This document shows, piece by piece, positions 1 through 11,344 of a stretch of DNA of 64,000 nt. Made by a program: the position numbers and the translations under genes. The DNA is taken from assembly GCA_036346225.1 (NCBI GenBank), contig JARFIW010001254.1, positions 593,001 to 657,000 of the forward strand, given 5' to 3'. The DNA is from Platerodrilus igneus (taxonomy: Eukaryota > Arthropoda > Insecta > Coleoptera > Lycidae). The notes beneath the pieces are model-generated. The model worked only from the letters and a program-made list of their open reading frames with translations, was not told the DNA's origin and did no database searches. The stretch's first letter is position 1. Each line of letters starts with the position of its first letter.

Positions 1-124
1 GAAACAGGTACTATGATAATAAACACACCCTTCAAATATAAAACACAAGCGCATACGGTTACAGCAATGTCATTGAAAGCACAACTAAACTTTGTTATAC
101 CTACTTTCACTGCAGTAAATATAT

Positions 125-720
125 TGTTGCGAGCTACTATTAGGCAACCCATCAAACACACAAGCGCTGTTGGCTCTGCATAGTCTTCAGGATTCGAGAA
201 TTCTTCTAGCAATCAAATACACAAAACGCCGCCAGCACTGCTTATTCTCAATGAACCGGGAAGCTTCTCGTAATTACTAGAGGATGAGTCATATCTTTAA
301 CTCAGAGTATATATAAGGCCGCTAATAAATACAAGGGTCAGTCTATACTAGAATGTCTAATATAAATTATATCGTTGTAAAGTAATAGTAGTTGAGGTTT
401 TGGGAAGTTCCAGTGTATACATAAATGTTATATGCTGTGTCTAATATACATGCAGCTTGTAGTATACATAAATAGACAAAGTGTATAATAAATAAATAGT
501 TGTGTTAGTGTTGTTAATGGACCGATCCTAAATAAGTTAGTTTAAGAAGATATTAGTGCTTGTAAATACATTAGTGTAATAGTGCTTCATTGTTAAGTGG
601 ACTGAAAACATCTATAAATAAGGCATATACTGTTAATTAGACTTGTGAACAGTGAGTAACAAAGACTCTGGTTATTACTTGTTTTAAATTAAAGAAACGC
701 GGTAGCAGTAGCCTACTTCA
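125..720 (+). mobile_element. Solo LTR of the macrodomain gypsy family (old copy)
   Basis: This block aligns along its whole length with the 524-bp LTRs at 29639-30162 and 35682-36205 but lies in the opposite orientation. It starts TGTTGCGAGCTACTATTAGG and runs into the same 3' section, which ends near the AAGAAACGCGGTAG motif. It has many substitutions and some extra sequence in the U3 part (596 bp against 524). No matching internal region follows, so it is best read as a solo LTR left by LTR-LTR recombination. It shows the family was active long before the young copy at 29.6 kb inserted. Confidence 0.8.
305..320 (+). promoter_or_regulatory. LTR TATA-box region
   Basis: A GTATATATAAGGCCGC motif lies in the LTR and is conserved in the two young LTRs (minus strand near 30031-30043 and 36074-36086). 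It stays intact although the rest of this old LTR has diverged. It is the likely RNA polymerase II core promoter of the family. Confidence 0.5.
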
Positions 721-1504
721 ATATCAAACTAACTATAAATTAAACGTCGTTCTCTATGGCTTATAATCCGCGGTTCGCCTTTGTTGTAATCTTAGATTAT
801 CAATTGTTATGACTACAGCTGTTGTATCTTACTTAGCCCCATGGTTGGACGCCAAATCTAGTGATGCTCTTATAATCTCGTTACGGGTCGGGGTGTGAGC
901 AAGAATTACAGCAACTGTATCATTAATAATACAAATTTATTTCAAACGCAAATAGCTCTGAATAGAATATCAAAATAACCTTATACTAAATACAAAAGAA
1001 TTACAGTTATGTTGGTGGTACTGCACCCGAAACAGACAACGCTGATTAAATTATAAAAATATAACTCACTGTTGTTACGGGCAACGCGCGTCCCTTGTTG
1101 GAGATCTCAGATTTCACTGGCTGACCAAGAATAACAATGTAGTAACCGCCACCTTATGTGAACGTATCAAACATGCCACAATAAATTTAATAATACCAGC
1201 ACAAACAACTATATTACTACCGATCACTTCCTTGTGTGTTTTTAATTACATAGTAGATGAATTTAATTAAAAATTTTACTCCCGAATTAATCTGTACATC
1301 CACTCAACTTGATGGTCGGTCAAGACCCGACAACCCTCGCGCTTACCTACAACGCCAGCGTTAGATCTCGGGCTGGAATTTCCCTCACCCGGCGAATATT
1401 GTTGTGCATAACTAAAATAACAACACCACTTAATTACTGGTTTTCTGCATTAAGCATATACCTAATACATCAACTTAACTAATACACCATTATATTTAAA
1501 TAGA
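721..1504 (-). mobile_element. Probable gypsy-type LTR and leader remnant
   Basis: No coding sequence is visible. Read on the minus strand, positions about 859-840 give TTTGGCGTCCAACCATGGGG, which resembles the primer-binding-site region of many insect gypsy elements. It follows a stretch with a reversed GTTACGGGTCGGGG-type LTR end near 893-907. I infer a decayed 5' LTR at about 863-1450 and a short piece of leader at 815-860. No partner LTR is seen, so this call is tentative. Confidence 0.3.
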
Positions 1505-3592
1505 ACTACCTTAGGGCACGCTACAACTTTTATCACGTAACAACGTTTCCCTACTATACTATCTCTATAAGCACTCTAAGGATATATCTCAAAATCATGG
1601 AGGTAGTATAGTAGGAAGTCCCCATCACAATACTTTTCTAAATGAGAAAAAGTTATTGAGAAGTGTGCCTAAGTGGGTACTTAATATAGCGATCTTTCAG
1701 AATCGTATTTGATTACCACTATTATGGAACCCAATTCCAGTGGTTACGTAGCAGCAGAATTTAACTAGTAGTTACGATAATCGTGATATAGGCAAATCAC
1801 TTTAAGAAGAACCCAACGTCATCATGCGCACAAAGCAAAAATTGGTTAGGAACAGTTCATTATATGTAATTAGGGATGGCGGTATTCAGGTTTTAGTGGC
1901 GTAGAGTTTTATGATCAACCAATCGGAAATTACCTTGTAAAAGTTTTAGATTTCATTACTATTTATTTTTACTTGATACACAGACGGACAGTTTTAAACC
2001 GCCATCTAACTAATATAAAATATCTTTTATATAACAATTAACATTAATAGAACAATAAGTTACTCAACAGATGTGTTTGCAGAACACTAGAATGAGATAG
2101 AAACCACTTCAGTAGGCCATGGCATTCAATCATTTGCTTTATCGGATTTTACAAAATAACCTTGCTATAGCAGTATTTTTTAGGGATATTGATGCACACA
2201 ACTCATATGGCGATATTATATTAAAAATTTTAAATTATAATTTAATTGGTTGTTTATTTTTTTACTATTTAACGCCATATCTTCCGTTTATACTGTAATA
2301 ACTCAACTACGCCACTGTTATTACATTTCTGCGCAATCTGGCATATGACGTTGGGTTCTTCTTAAAGTGATTTGCCTATAACACAAGCTCCTTCACTACG
2401 GCATTCGGAAAGCTTAAAAATATATATACAATGTATAAATTATACTATTTTCCAGCAACCAAAATTTATATTAATGTACTAAAAATAGCGTAAGCTCCGT
2501 TACTAGTCATTGTTTACTTACCTATGAAAAGTTATTCTAGTAGTTTTCTTCTTGTCAACGACATCTCTAATGTTGCAAGTGCAAACAGCGAACGACACCA
2601 TAGTTATTTCACGATCAGCAGCTTCAAATATAATGTAAACATGCACTAAATTGTTGAAATGTACTAAAAGTTCAAAAAAACGACTCAACATAGCTGATAT
2701 GATACCACTTTTATCACGTAACGGCACTTCCTTACTATACTGTATCTATAAGTAATGTAAAGATGTTCGTCGAAATCATGGAGGTGGTATAGTAGGGAGT
2801 CGTCATAGTTGTTTCACGATTAGCAGCTTCAAATATAATCTAAGCATGCACTAAATGGTTGAAATGTCCTAAAAATTTAAAAGGACGACTCAACGTGAAT
2901 GATATGATACCATTTTATCACATAACAGCGATTTCCTACTCTACTGTCTCTATAAGCATTGTAAAGATGATATCGAAGTCATGGAGGTAGTATAGTAGGG
3001 AATCGCCATCCCAATACTTTTCTAAATGAGAAAAAGTTATCGATAGGTGTGGATAAATGGGTATTAAATATAGCGATTTTCCATGGTCGTATGTGATTAC
3101 TACTATTGAGAAATTCAATTCCAGTTGTTACGTATCAGCAGAACTTAACTAGCGGAGACGATAATCATGATAACACAAGCTCTATCACGACGGCTTTCGG
3201 AGAGCTTAAAAATATATAAACATTGAATAAATTATTCTATTTTCCAGCAATAAAGATTTATATTATTGTATTAACACTTATGAAAAGTTATTCCTGAAGT
3301 TTTCATTTTATTATCGGCTTCTACAATGTTGCAAGTGAGAACAGTAAACGACACCATAGTTATTTTACAATTAGCAGCTTCAAATATAATCTAAACATGT
3401 TGAAATGTACTAAAACTTAAAAAGGAAGACTCAACATAGCTGATATGATACCACTTTTATCACGCAGCGTTTCCCTACTATACTATCTCTATAAGCAATG
3501 TGAAGGTAATGTCGTATAGTAAGGAATGGCCATTCCAATACTTTTCTAAATGAGAAAGAGTTATCGAGAGGTGCGAATAAGTGGGTGTTCAT
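1505..3592. repeat. Tandem array of a roughly 535-585 bp unit with hairpin core
   Basis: Three to four diverged copies of one unit lie head to tail. Recognisable starts, ACTTTTATCACGTAAC or a variant, lie near 1527, 2708, 2918 and 3451. The second copy is truncated to about 210 bases. Each unit carries the same landmarks: CCTACTATACT, then a spacer of about 45 bases, then AGTATAGTAGG (an inverted repeat); CAATACTTTTCTAAATGAGA; CACAAGCTC; and a block with AACGACACCATAGTTATTT. There is no open frame of note. The first copy is interrupted by the MITE at 1789-2378. Confidence 0.75.
1789..2378. mobile_element. 590-bp MITE, Tc1/mariner-like (TA target)
   Basis: Both ends carry the same inverted repeat of about 34 bases, beginning TAGGCAAATCACTTTAAGAA on the left and ending in its complement on the right. 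It is flanked by TA (1787-1788 and 2379-2380). The corresponding place in the next array unit (near 3171) reads GATAACACAAGC without the insertion, which gives a direct empty site. No transposase frame is present inside. It is therefore a non-autonomous element mobilised in trans, probably by a Tc1/mariner enzyme. Confidence 0.8.
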
Positions 3593-3745
3593 TATTTTCA
3601 TACCGTATTTCTCTGTTCAAACGGTTTCCATTTCGTTAAGAACTGATTTTAACTCTTCCTTGCTAGATGCTAATCCAGCAATATGATCTGCAAATCTGAG
3701 CATATCAATCTGTCCCTGCACAATAATTCTAAATATCTTCCTACA
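3592..3745 (-). pseudogene. LINE reverse transcriptase fragment (downstream half of LINE 1)
   Basis: The minus strand encodes a short reverse transcriptase stretch with LRFAD in the position of the catalytic FADD box, followed by LASSKEEL. It matches the LINE at 53.8-54.0 kb residue for residue over most of its length. It is the continuation of the LINE at 8551-10795, separated from it by the gypsy insertion 3746-8550. The second catalytic aspartate is replaced (FADH). It breaks off into the tandem array at about 3592. Confidence 0.8.
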
Positions 3746-3939
3746 TGTTATAAAAATACGTTTATTATACATCTTAATAATATGTACATTGAGTTGCAAT
3801 TCAAAGCTTACATGTCTACGGTTAATTACCAACTGACTAGCGAGCGCCTCGTCTCCTGAAGACTCTCTTTCCCCAATCTTTTATGTGGTACACTGCGACC
3901 ATCTTGAAACAGCGCATCTTACTTCTAGCTAATGCTACA
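3746..3939 (-). repeat. 3' LTR of gypsy 1 (no SINE)
   Basis: About 194 bp, aligned end to end with the LTR at 7736-8550 once the SINE pair there is removed. It begins TGTTATAAAAATACG on the plus strand and ends GCTAATGCTACA. The segment CATCTTGAAACAGCGCATC is the unoccupied counterpart of the SINE site in the other LTR. Several differences from its partner indicate an old insertion. Confidence 0.85.
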
Positions 3940-4457
3940 TCTTCTTTTTTTATTTTGGAAAAACTAATTTACAAATTTCAATAAACTTAATCCTACTATA
4001 CGTTTTAATACTGCCATTTGACAATAACGCGAAGTAATCACTGTGCGATCTTGCTTTGCGCTGATCACTGTCTCCCTACACTTTTCACTTGCCCCCGCCA
4101 CATCACTTTCATTTTTGTCATTTTAACTTTTTAATGCTAATTTAGAACATGACGGTTTTGTACTGCTACACCTATTATTTACATTATCACTATAATTAAC
4201 TAACATTGGAAAATCTAAAGTATTATAATAAAAGCTTGTATTCGTATTACTACTATCCTTCCCTTTTCAGTTTCATCTGTTGACCATGACACCGTTCTAT
4301 TAATATTGGTGTCTTCTTCGCCTTTAATGGCTGATGGTCTTAAAAACTTCCTATTTCTAATATAAATTTCATTGTTTACTGAAACTTTATACCTACGGTT
4401 AGCAAGCCTTTTTAAAATTTTACCTATTTACCAAATACCTTGAGGTTTTAACTGTAC

Positions 4458-5500
4458 TCATACATTTGTGTTTGGATTCAATATTGACAACTTTTTTGCT
4501 CCCCTTTTTTGGTTATAATATTCTGCTGGCTTTTCCTGATTAGTTTTAATATAGTTATTATACCGGGCGGTATTAACCCGATGTGATTCTAATTTTATAG
4601 TTGCTGTGGGAAGTAAGGGGTTACGAGTGGCCCTCGACCTTAATATCTCGTTTGGCGAATTATTTTCAAATATAGGTGTAATACGGTACTGTAAAAGTGC
4701 CACATGTATATCTTTTCTATCTTCAATAACTTTTCTCATCATTTTTTTAATTGTTTACACGTGTGTATGACACTCAACCCATTGGATTGACTGTGTCGGT
4801 GAAGGTGTCCCGTGCTGGAATTTCCATTCATTCGCAAAATCTTGAAATTGTTTGAAAGTAAATTGCGTTTCCCCGTCAGAAATCAAGTATTTCCCAAACT
4901 CCGAATCTAGCAAAAAGGTTTTTGAACGCATTTATTACATTGTTACTAGTTATGTTGTTTAATTTTTCAATTTCATCAAATTTTGAGTAATAGTCGATTA
5001 CTTTTAAACAATTTATTCCTCTAAGTTCGTAAATATCACGACCCACTTTGTACCAAGGAATTGTATGTATTTCGTGCGGCTGTAACGGTCTGCTAGCTGT
5101 GAATTAGCATAGTTTTAACAAATTGCACAATTTTCTATCATTAATTTAATTTCATTTCGAATTGTTGGCCAAAATGCCAATTCTAGTGCGAGCTGTACAC
5201 ATTTTTTATACCCTAAGTGGCTGTAATGAATTTTTTCTAGGATCGTTTTCCTGCGACCTTGTGGTATTACACAACTGTGATTTTTATAGATAATTTCATT
5301 TTCAATTGTTAATTCGCTTTTATATTTAGGATATGGCCTAACACAATTTTTTCAAGATTTATTATTTTTTGGCCAACCCGTAGAAATTACTATTTGTAAT
5401 TGCTGTAATTCTGGATCAGCTTTAGTTGCCATTCTAATTTTATTTAAGTATTCTTCTGCAATATTTGCTTGAGCGATTACGCACACTTGATCGTTTAAGT
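4458..5500 (-). pseudogene. Integrase region of gypsy 1
   Basis: Minus-strand translation gives broken pieces of a retroviral-type integrase: a zinc-binding HHCC-like segment near 5110-5270 (including EKIHYSHLGYKKC), core-domain pieces near 4790-4900 (WKFQHGTPSP) and a C-terminal piece at 4458-4742. The last piece has the ALLQYRITPI and NSPNEIL phrases typical of gypsy integrase ends. Frameshifts and stops separate the pieces. The enzyme would have inserted the cDNA into the host genome, but this copy cannot be functional. Confidence 0.7.
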
Positions 5501-5585
5501 CTAGGTCATTACTCGCGGATTCTTTAAAACAAGCTCTCGATAACGCGTCCGCTATAACTAGATATTTGCCTCTTTTGTACTCGAG

Positions 5586-6640
5586 TTAAAAGTTGTACCT
5601 TTGTAGAAAAAGTATGCGTTGTAAACGTGCTGGTATATTATTTAAAGGTTTTTTAATTAAGGTTATTAACGGCTTGTGATCTGTCTCGACAACTACTTGC
5701 CTTGCAAAAACGTAATCGTGATATTTAGTTAAGCCAGAGTAAATCGCAAATTGCTCTTTTGTTATTTGGGGTTGTCGCGCTTGAGGTTCCGTTAAAGCTT
5801 TCGAAGCGTAATAGACAGGTACATTTTCTTGGAACAAGCACGCCCCTAAACCGTTCTGACTGGCGTCTACGGATATTGTTATTTCCTTCAAAGGGTCGAA
5901 ATACTTGAGGACCAGGCTATTTGTTAGAATGCATTTAAGTTTTTCAAAGGCCGCTCTGTGGTGCTCCGACCATACAAAGTAAACATCTTTCTTTAAAAAT
6001 TCGCGCAGGACTTTAGTTTCTTCTGAAAAGTTTTCGACATACTTGCTCATATAATTTATTATTCCTAACAACCGCTGAATATCTTTCTTGTCCTTGGGCT
6101 CCGGGAACTCATGTATAGCTTTTAACCTATCGGGGTCTAATCCTGTACCTTCTCTGCTTAAATAATGCTCTATGAATTTAATTTTAGAGACACCAAAAAC
6201 ACACTTATTCGGATTGAATTTTAATATTACGTTTTTTTGCTTTTTTTAATACCTCAATTGGTGCTTTGTCGTGTTCCTCTTTCGTTTTCCCCCATATAAT
6301 TACGTCATCAATGTATACTGCTACATTATTAACTTCAAATATGTCCCTAAATCTTTCGTTGAAGACTTCCGGGGCGCATTTAATTCCGTATGGTACAAAG
6401 ATTAGTACTTTTTTCTTCTAATTTAATATGATAAAAGATTTGGTTTGGGAACCGTCATTGACTACAAAAAATGTAATTCCAAAATTATTATTATTGTATT
6501 TGGATTCTAACCTACATTCCCCTAAAAGTGGTAATATGTCGCCAGTGTAAAATTTTAATGTAGTTCTTGTTCTACTAATTGATCAAAAGGAATATTTAAT
6601 TGAATGAAATGTTTTATGGGTAGAATATTTACCATTCCAC
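5586..6640 (-). pseudogene. Reverse transcriptase and RNase H of gypsy 1
   Basis: An open 161-codon piece at 5586-6071 holds the RT thumb/connection (GIINYMSKYVENFSEETK) and RNase H beginning with SVDASQNGLGACL, the first catalytic aspartate. It later has ITKEQFAI, with the catalytic glutamate, and VETDHKPLI. Upstream, 6080-6600 retains only scattered RT remnants, such as a YTLMT piece near 6310 where the catalytic box is expected. Frame breaks make this a pseudogene. Confidence 0.8.
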
Positions 6641-7661
6641 CTGTGTCTATCTTAAATGACATTTTAATTGTTTCTATTGTTAACTCTACCCGCCAAGCTT
6701 TATCTTTTATGAGGAATCTCTTAGAATTGCTATTACCTGCGCTACCCTCAAGAGTCCCTATATAAACAACATTTACGTGTTCATAGTTCTCGGACGTTAA
6801 GCTACTAATTTGTGCCTGATTTCTACATACAGTTGCAAAATGATTATATTTCCTACATTTTCCGCAAACCTTATTATATGCGGGACATTTATTAATTACG
6901 TGATTAAGACCACATCGCGTACAATTATTAATTTGCGACCTCCTACCTTGAGACCGTGACCTGGCTCGACCTTGGATTGTCCTGAAGCTTCCCTTGTCGC
7001 TGATAAATCGACGTTGTTAGCTTGGTTGCTGTCTACCTGGGTCAGGGTGCCGACCCCCCATGGAGCTAATGGGTTTCGGTAAAATCCTGTCAATTTGAGA
7101 ATTTACCTGATTATTTGCGACGTATTTTTCCATTCTTGTAGCCTGTGATTTTGATTGTTCTATGATGGAACATAACTGGATTGCTTTTTCCAAATCCGCG
7201 TCATCTTCTTGGAGTAACCGATGCCTTATTTCTTGATTATTTGCTCCGTAGATTAGCATAAGTTTTATAAGAACGTCATTTAATTTATCGAATTGGCGAC
7301 TAGCCGCTTGTCGCCTTAGATCACTAATAAATTGTTCCATTGACATGCCACTTGACTGTTTGGACGTGAAAAACTTGTACCGTAAAAACGTTAAATTTTT
7401 TCTAGGCGAGAAATGATTATTAAATTTTTCGATTACTGGTTCTAATTTGTCCTTTTCATCGTCTTCGAACTTGAATGTAGCATAAATTTTCTGGATTTCA
7501 GGCCTTGCAAGAGGTAAGCGTTGCGCAATTTGGATTTTCTCATCTTTTTTGTTTGCTTCCGTCGCTATTAAGTATATGCCAAAACTGTTTCTCCATTGTA
7601 TCCATTGTTCTGCCGCTTGGCCATTATTTAATTCCAACCGAGGAAGTACGTTATTCTCCAT
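6600..7661 (-). pseudogene. Gag and protease of gypsy 1
   Basis: The gag frame at 7017-7661 (about 214 codons from MENNVLPRLEL) has the capsid-like QWIQWRNSF and the FISDLRRQA phrases seen in gypsy gag proteins. After a frame change, two CCHC zinc knuckles follow on the minus strand near 6840-6930 (CTRCGLNHVINKC and CGKCRKYNHFATVC). Then comes an aspartic protease remnant with FKIDTGG near 6640-6660. A TGG-initial primer-binding region (TGGCTCTACGAC) sits just inside the 5' LTR. Gag is the best-preserved part of the element. Confidence 0.75.
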
Positions 7662-7900
7662 TTCTTTATAAATTGTTCGAAATGAGTTGCTTTACTGTAA
7701 ATTTATTTGCTGTTGTCTGTTTTGTCGTAGAGCCATGTTGTAAAAATACGTTTATTATACATCTTAATAATTTGTACATTGAGTTGCAATTTAAAGCTTA
7801 CATGTCTACGGTTAATTACCAACTGGCTAGCGAGCGCCTCGTTTCTTGAAGACTCGCTTTCCCCACTCTTTGTGTGGTACACAGCTACCATCTTAAGGCA

Positions 7901-8198
7901 TTACATGTGATTTTCCAATGCTCCACCCGAAGGTACTACATTGGCCAGGAAGCGAGTTTTTTTTTACCTGGAAAATTTTGAATTTTGCCGAATCCTTGCT
8001 GTTCCAAGCAAGGTAGGGATCTTTAACGTGCGTGACAACACTCACACACGGGACCTCCATTTACCTCTCATCCGAACGAGGGTGTATTTTTGCGAAAAAT
8101 GCTCGCCTAACATTTTTCAAGCGGACCGTGTCGGGATTCGAACCCGGGACCTAGGGCGTAGTAGTCACACACATACCACTACGCCACGGAGCCGCCTT
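7901..8198 (-). mobile_element. tRNA-derived SINE, copy 1
   Basis: About 298 bp. On the minus strand the head is tRNA-like, with a box-A-type TGGCGTAGTGGTA and a box B GGTTCGAATCC (8134-8144). The body follows and the tail ends in a short hairpin (CCAATGCTCCACC/GGTACTACATTGG) near 7916-7945. It is flanked by the direct repeat CATCTTAAGGCA (7889-7900 and 8199-8210). The internal polymerase III promoter identifies it as a SINE and not as a functional tRNA gene, because no acceptor-stem pairing or normal tRNA end follows box B. Confidence 0.85.
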
Positions 8199-8210
8199 CA
8201 TCTTAAGGCA

Positions 8211-8507
8211 TTACATGTGATTTTCCAATGCTCCACCCGAAGTACTACACTGGCCAGGAAGCGAGTTTTTGTTACCTGGAAAATTTTGAATTTTGCCGAA
8301 CCCTTGCTGTTCCAAGCAAGGTAGGGATCTTTAACGTGCGTGACAACACTCACACACGGGACCTCCATTTTACCTCTCATCCGAACGAGGGTGTATTTTT
8401 GTGAAAAATGCTCACCTAACATTTTTCAAGCGGACCGTGTCGGAAATCGAACCCGGGACCTTGGGCGTAGTAGTCACACACATACCACTACGCCACGGAG
8501 CCGCCTC
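8211..8507 (-). mobile_element. tRNA-derived SINE, copy 2 (tandem)
   Basis: A second copy in the same orientation, nearly identical to copy 1 and separated from it by a third copy of CATCTTAAGGCA (8199-8210; also 8508-8519). Box B is altered in this copy (GGTTCGATTTCC). The arrangement of target, SINE, target, SINE, target suggests either insertion into the first target repeat or an unequal-exchange duplication of the whole unit. Confidence 0.85.
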
Positions 8508-8555
8508 CATCTTAAGGCAACGCATCTTACCTCTAGCTAATACTACAACACTGCA

Positions 8556-10795
8556 TTTGACAGTATTCATTGCCTCTTCGATGTGCTAGTTAAAAATTAA
8601 CGTGGAGAGGGTACATCCCTGTCTCACACCTTTCCTAATATCTACTTCTCAACGTTCCTGCTCTAATTCTATTATCGCTGTTTGCTCTTTGTATAAGCTA
8701 TGTACTATCCGCCTATTCATAAAACTTATTTTAATCTTTTTGAGCACCTCGAATATCTTTTTCCGTTTTACATTGTCGAATGCTTTTTCCAGATCTACAT
8801 ATCTTATATACACACTTTCTCCTTTTTCTATTGTCTTCTCCCTGAGAGCTACAATAGTCTCCAGTGTTTTCCTCTTTCGCTTAAACCCAAATTGATCTTC
8901 TCCTAGTACCTCGTCATCCCGTTTTTTTCATCCCTCTTTGTACAATTCTAGTTATTATTTTTGAAACGTGTGCTGTTAAACTTAATGTTCGGAAATTTTC
9001 ACATCTATCCGCGTCTCTCTTTTTTTGGTATAGTGACTATGATGTTACATTGGAAATCTTTGAGTATTTCGCCTGTCTCAAACATATAGCTTACAAGTTG
9101 AAAGAGACGTTCTGTTATTGCTTGTCTAGCGACTTTTAGAGTTTCTGTTTGCACCTTATCTATACCCGGTGCCCTACCATTTTTCAAGCCTTTATAGCTA
9201 ATTCAATCTCATTTCTAAGTATAACATATCCCAAGTCATAGTTTTCAGTGTTTAATTCCTGCTCTAGTGCTGTTAGTTCCTCTCCGGCATATAAATTCTC
9301 TATATATTCTTGCCATCTAACCACTTTCTCTACATTTTCTATAATGATGTCTCCTTCCGTGTCCCTTGTATTTTTACTATACGGTTTTATGTCCTTAAAA
9401 TTTATTATAATTGGTTTGTTTGCTTCATCTGTTTTTCTACTTCCATCTTAGTTTGCTCCTATTCGCACTTTTCATCAATCCATTGCTCTTTAGCAAATAA
9501 TTTCCATTTTATGGCTTTGTATCTCTGTTTTCCAGCTTCGTCCGGTCTGTTTTTGTATTTTTGTCTTTCTTCTATTAAATTCAGAATATCCTTTGTTATC
9601 CATAGTTTCTTATTTCTTTTTGTATATACTCCAGAATATCTCTGGCTGCCATGTCTAAGCTGGATTTAATGTTATTCCATTCTGTTTCTACTTCCTTGAT
9701 ATCAGAAGTTTTCCCAATATCCTTTAACAATTTATTTGACTTTTTTTCAAACCTTTTGTAAATATCTTAATTTTTTAGTTTCTCAATGTCAAAGCGTCTT
9801 TTTCTTTTTCTTTTTCTCAAATTTTTAAACATAAGCGCCAACTTTTATGATTACGATGTTATGGTCAGTGTCTATATCTGATTTTGGATAGCTTCTACAG
9901 TTTTTTACTTGGTTCCTGAACCTACCTTTTCTACCCTCACCAACCACTGCATTAAACTTTCTCGTAATTATTAAATTTTCATACGAATCTTGGTATGTCT
10001 TTGAAATCTTTGTGGATCGCTTCTACCTCTTCCTTACTGTAGCTAGAGGTGAGCATGTATACTTGTATTATTACTGTATTTACAGGTTTATATTCTAATG
10101 TAGCCACCAGTAATTTTTTGTTCATTTGTAGGTAGTTTACTACACAGTGTTCTATCTTTTTCTCATAACTATTTCTACTCCCGAATTTCCTTCCTTGGAT
10201 ACTGTGTGAATTACCCAAAAGTCTTCGCCTCAAAATCTCCCGCTTCTGGTCCCCGAACTTTGCTGATTCCTACTATTTCTAATGCTAACCTATCCATTTC
10301 TATTTTTAAGTTCTCTAGCTTACCTACTTGCCTCATACTTCTGACATTCTACGCTCCAACCCGCGGAATGTTCTCAAATATTCTATGCTTTCCGATCACA
10401 TCCTTCGAAAAAGTCTCCTCCCGTAGATCCGAATGGGGGACTATTTTAACTCCGGATTTTTTTACACCAGAGGATGCCATCATCTTAAATAACAATTTAA
10501 GTACGCTGTGTGCTTAAGAGGTAATGTGGTGATTTCCCGTTGCCATCTACATCGCGGTAGTGTGTCTTAGAATGCCATACCGACCCCTAATGGTCTCTAC
10601 CACTTTAAGTACCAAAAATGCTGCTGCCCTCTTTCGGGACCTGTCAGTTTGGTTCCTCAGTAAGGACCCTACTATTTTATTTAAATTTGTAGTTCGGCTC
10701 ATTAGATCACTGGAGATCTTAAATCATTCTACCAATTCTAGCAATCTAGTACTTCTTCAAGGTGCAGGTCCATTCAGAACTGATTTTTAACCCAT
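8556..10795 (-). pseudogene. LINE 1: APE endonuclease/reverse transcriptase element, decayed
   Basis: Minus-strand remnants of a non-LTR retrotransposon closely related to the copy at 38.0-40.7 and 53.7-55.7 kb. From its 5' end (about 10795) it carries the same untranslated leader, then an endonuclease remnant (10.2-10.4 kb). An RT piece with NGRAPGIDKVQTETL and IIVTIPKK follows at 9005-9187, and then the region up to EAMNTVKC at about 8560. The sequence resumes at 3745 after the gypsy insertion. Stops and frameshifts are frequent. The family resembles the RTE-like insect elements often annotated as endonuclease-reverse transcriptase. Confidence 0.8.
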
Positions 10796-11287
10796 TCCCA
10801 TAAAAATATTCCAACTGCATGGATACACGTGTTCTAAAAGTTGATAAACCAACCAGCTAATTATAGGCAGAAACACCAACTTGCTGAAAATATCTAATTT
10901 CGCTTCTAGACTGCAATAACAAATCATCTAAGAAATGCCTTTGCAGAAATCTCAACAACTTTTGTTATACCCCTTTTTACACGAAGTTACTTATTTTTAG
11001 ATTACGATTATAAAATTCCGTTATTGTTAAAATATATATGCCACGATTATTTGATAAAACAAAATTACTCTCTTTTATAAAGCTATTTGTGGGTATCGCC
11101 CTTATTGATGCTTTTACTTTTCTTTTGTTTACGCACATACATACATACAATCAAACTATAAAAACAATTAATATATACATAATAATTATTAAAAATGCTT
11201 TGAATATTTAAATAACGATATAATAATATAATACTACAAACTAGTAATGATTGACATTTACAGGCCCAAAACAAAACTAAGAAATTT
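10796..11287. other. AT-rich sequence without recognisable content
   Basis: I find no coding signal, terminal repeat or similarity to other parts of the window here. It separates LINE 1 from the foldback element. Confidence 0.5.
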
Positions 11288-11299
11288 AATATATATATA

Positions 11300-11344
<45 letters not shown>

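Larger units (their letters stand above)
3746..8550 (-). mobile_element. Gypsy-type LTR retrotransposon, decayed (gypsy 1)
   Basis: A full-length but degenerate minus-strand element made of 5' LTR (7736-8550), gag, protease, RT, RNase H, integrase and 3' LTR (3746-3939). The target site is LINE 1. The LINE frame stops at the right edge and resumes at the left edge, with a 5-bp target duplication CTGCA/CTACA that differs by one transition (8551-8555 and 3741-3745). An A-rich polypurine tract (AAAAAAAGAAGA on the minus strand) abuts the 3' LTR. Domain order is typical Ty3/gypsy. Stops and frameshifts throughout RT and integrase make it non-functional. Confidence 0.85.
7736..8550 (-). repeat. 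5' LTR of gypsy 1, enlarged by two SINEs
   Basis: It starts TGTTGTAAAAATACG and ends TAATACTACAACA on the plus strand. About 195-200 bases match the left LTR. The remaining roughly 618 bases are the tandem SINE pair and their duplicated target. The two flanks of the SINE insertion join exactly where the left LTR is continuous. Confidence 0.85.

Noticed and set aside
8134..8460. tRNA-like sequences with a clear box B
   Set aside because: Both are SINE heads: they sit at one end of a 298-bp repeat with target duplications and lack a pairing acceptor stem, so I did not call tRNA genes.
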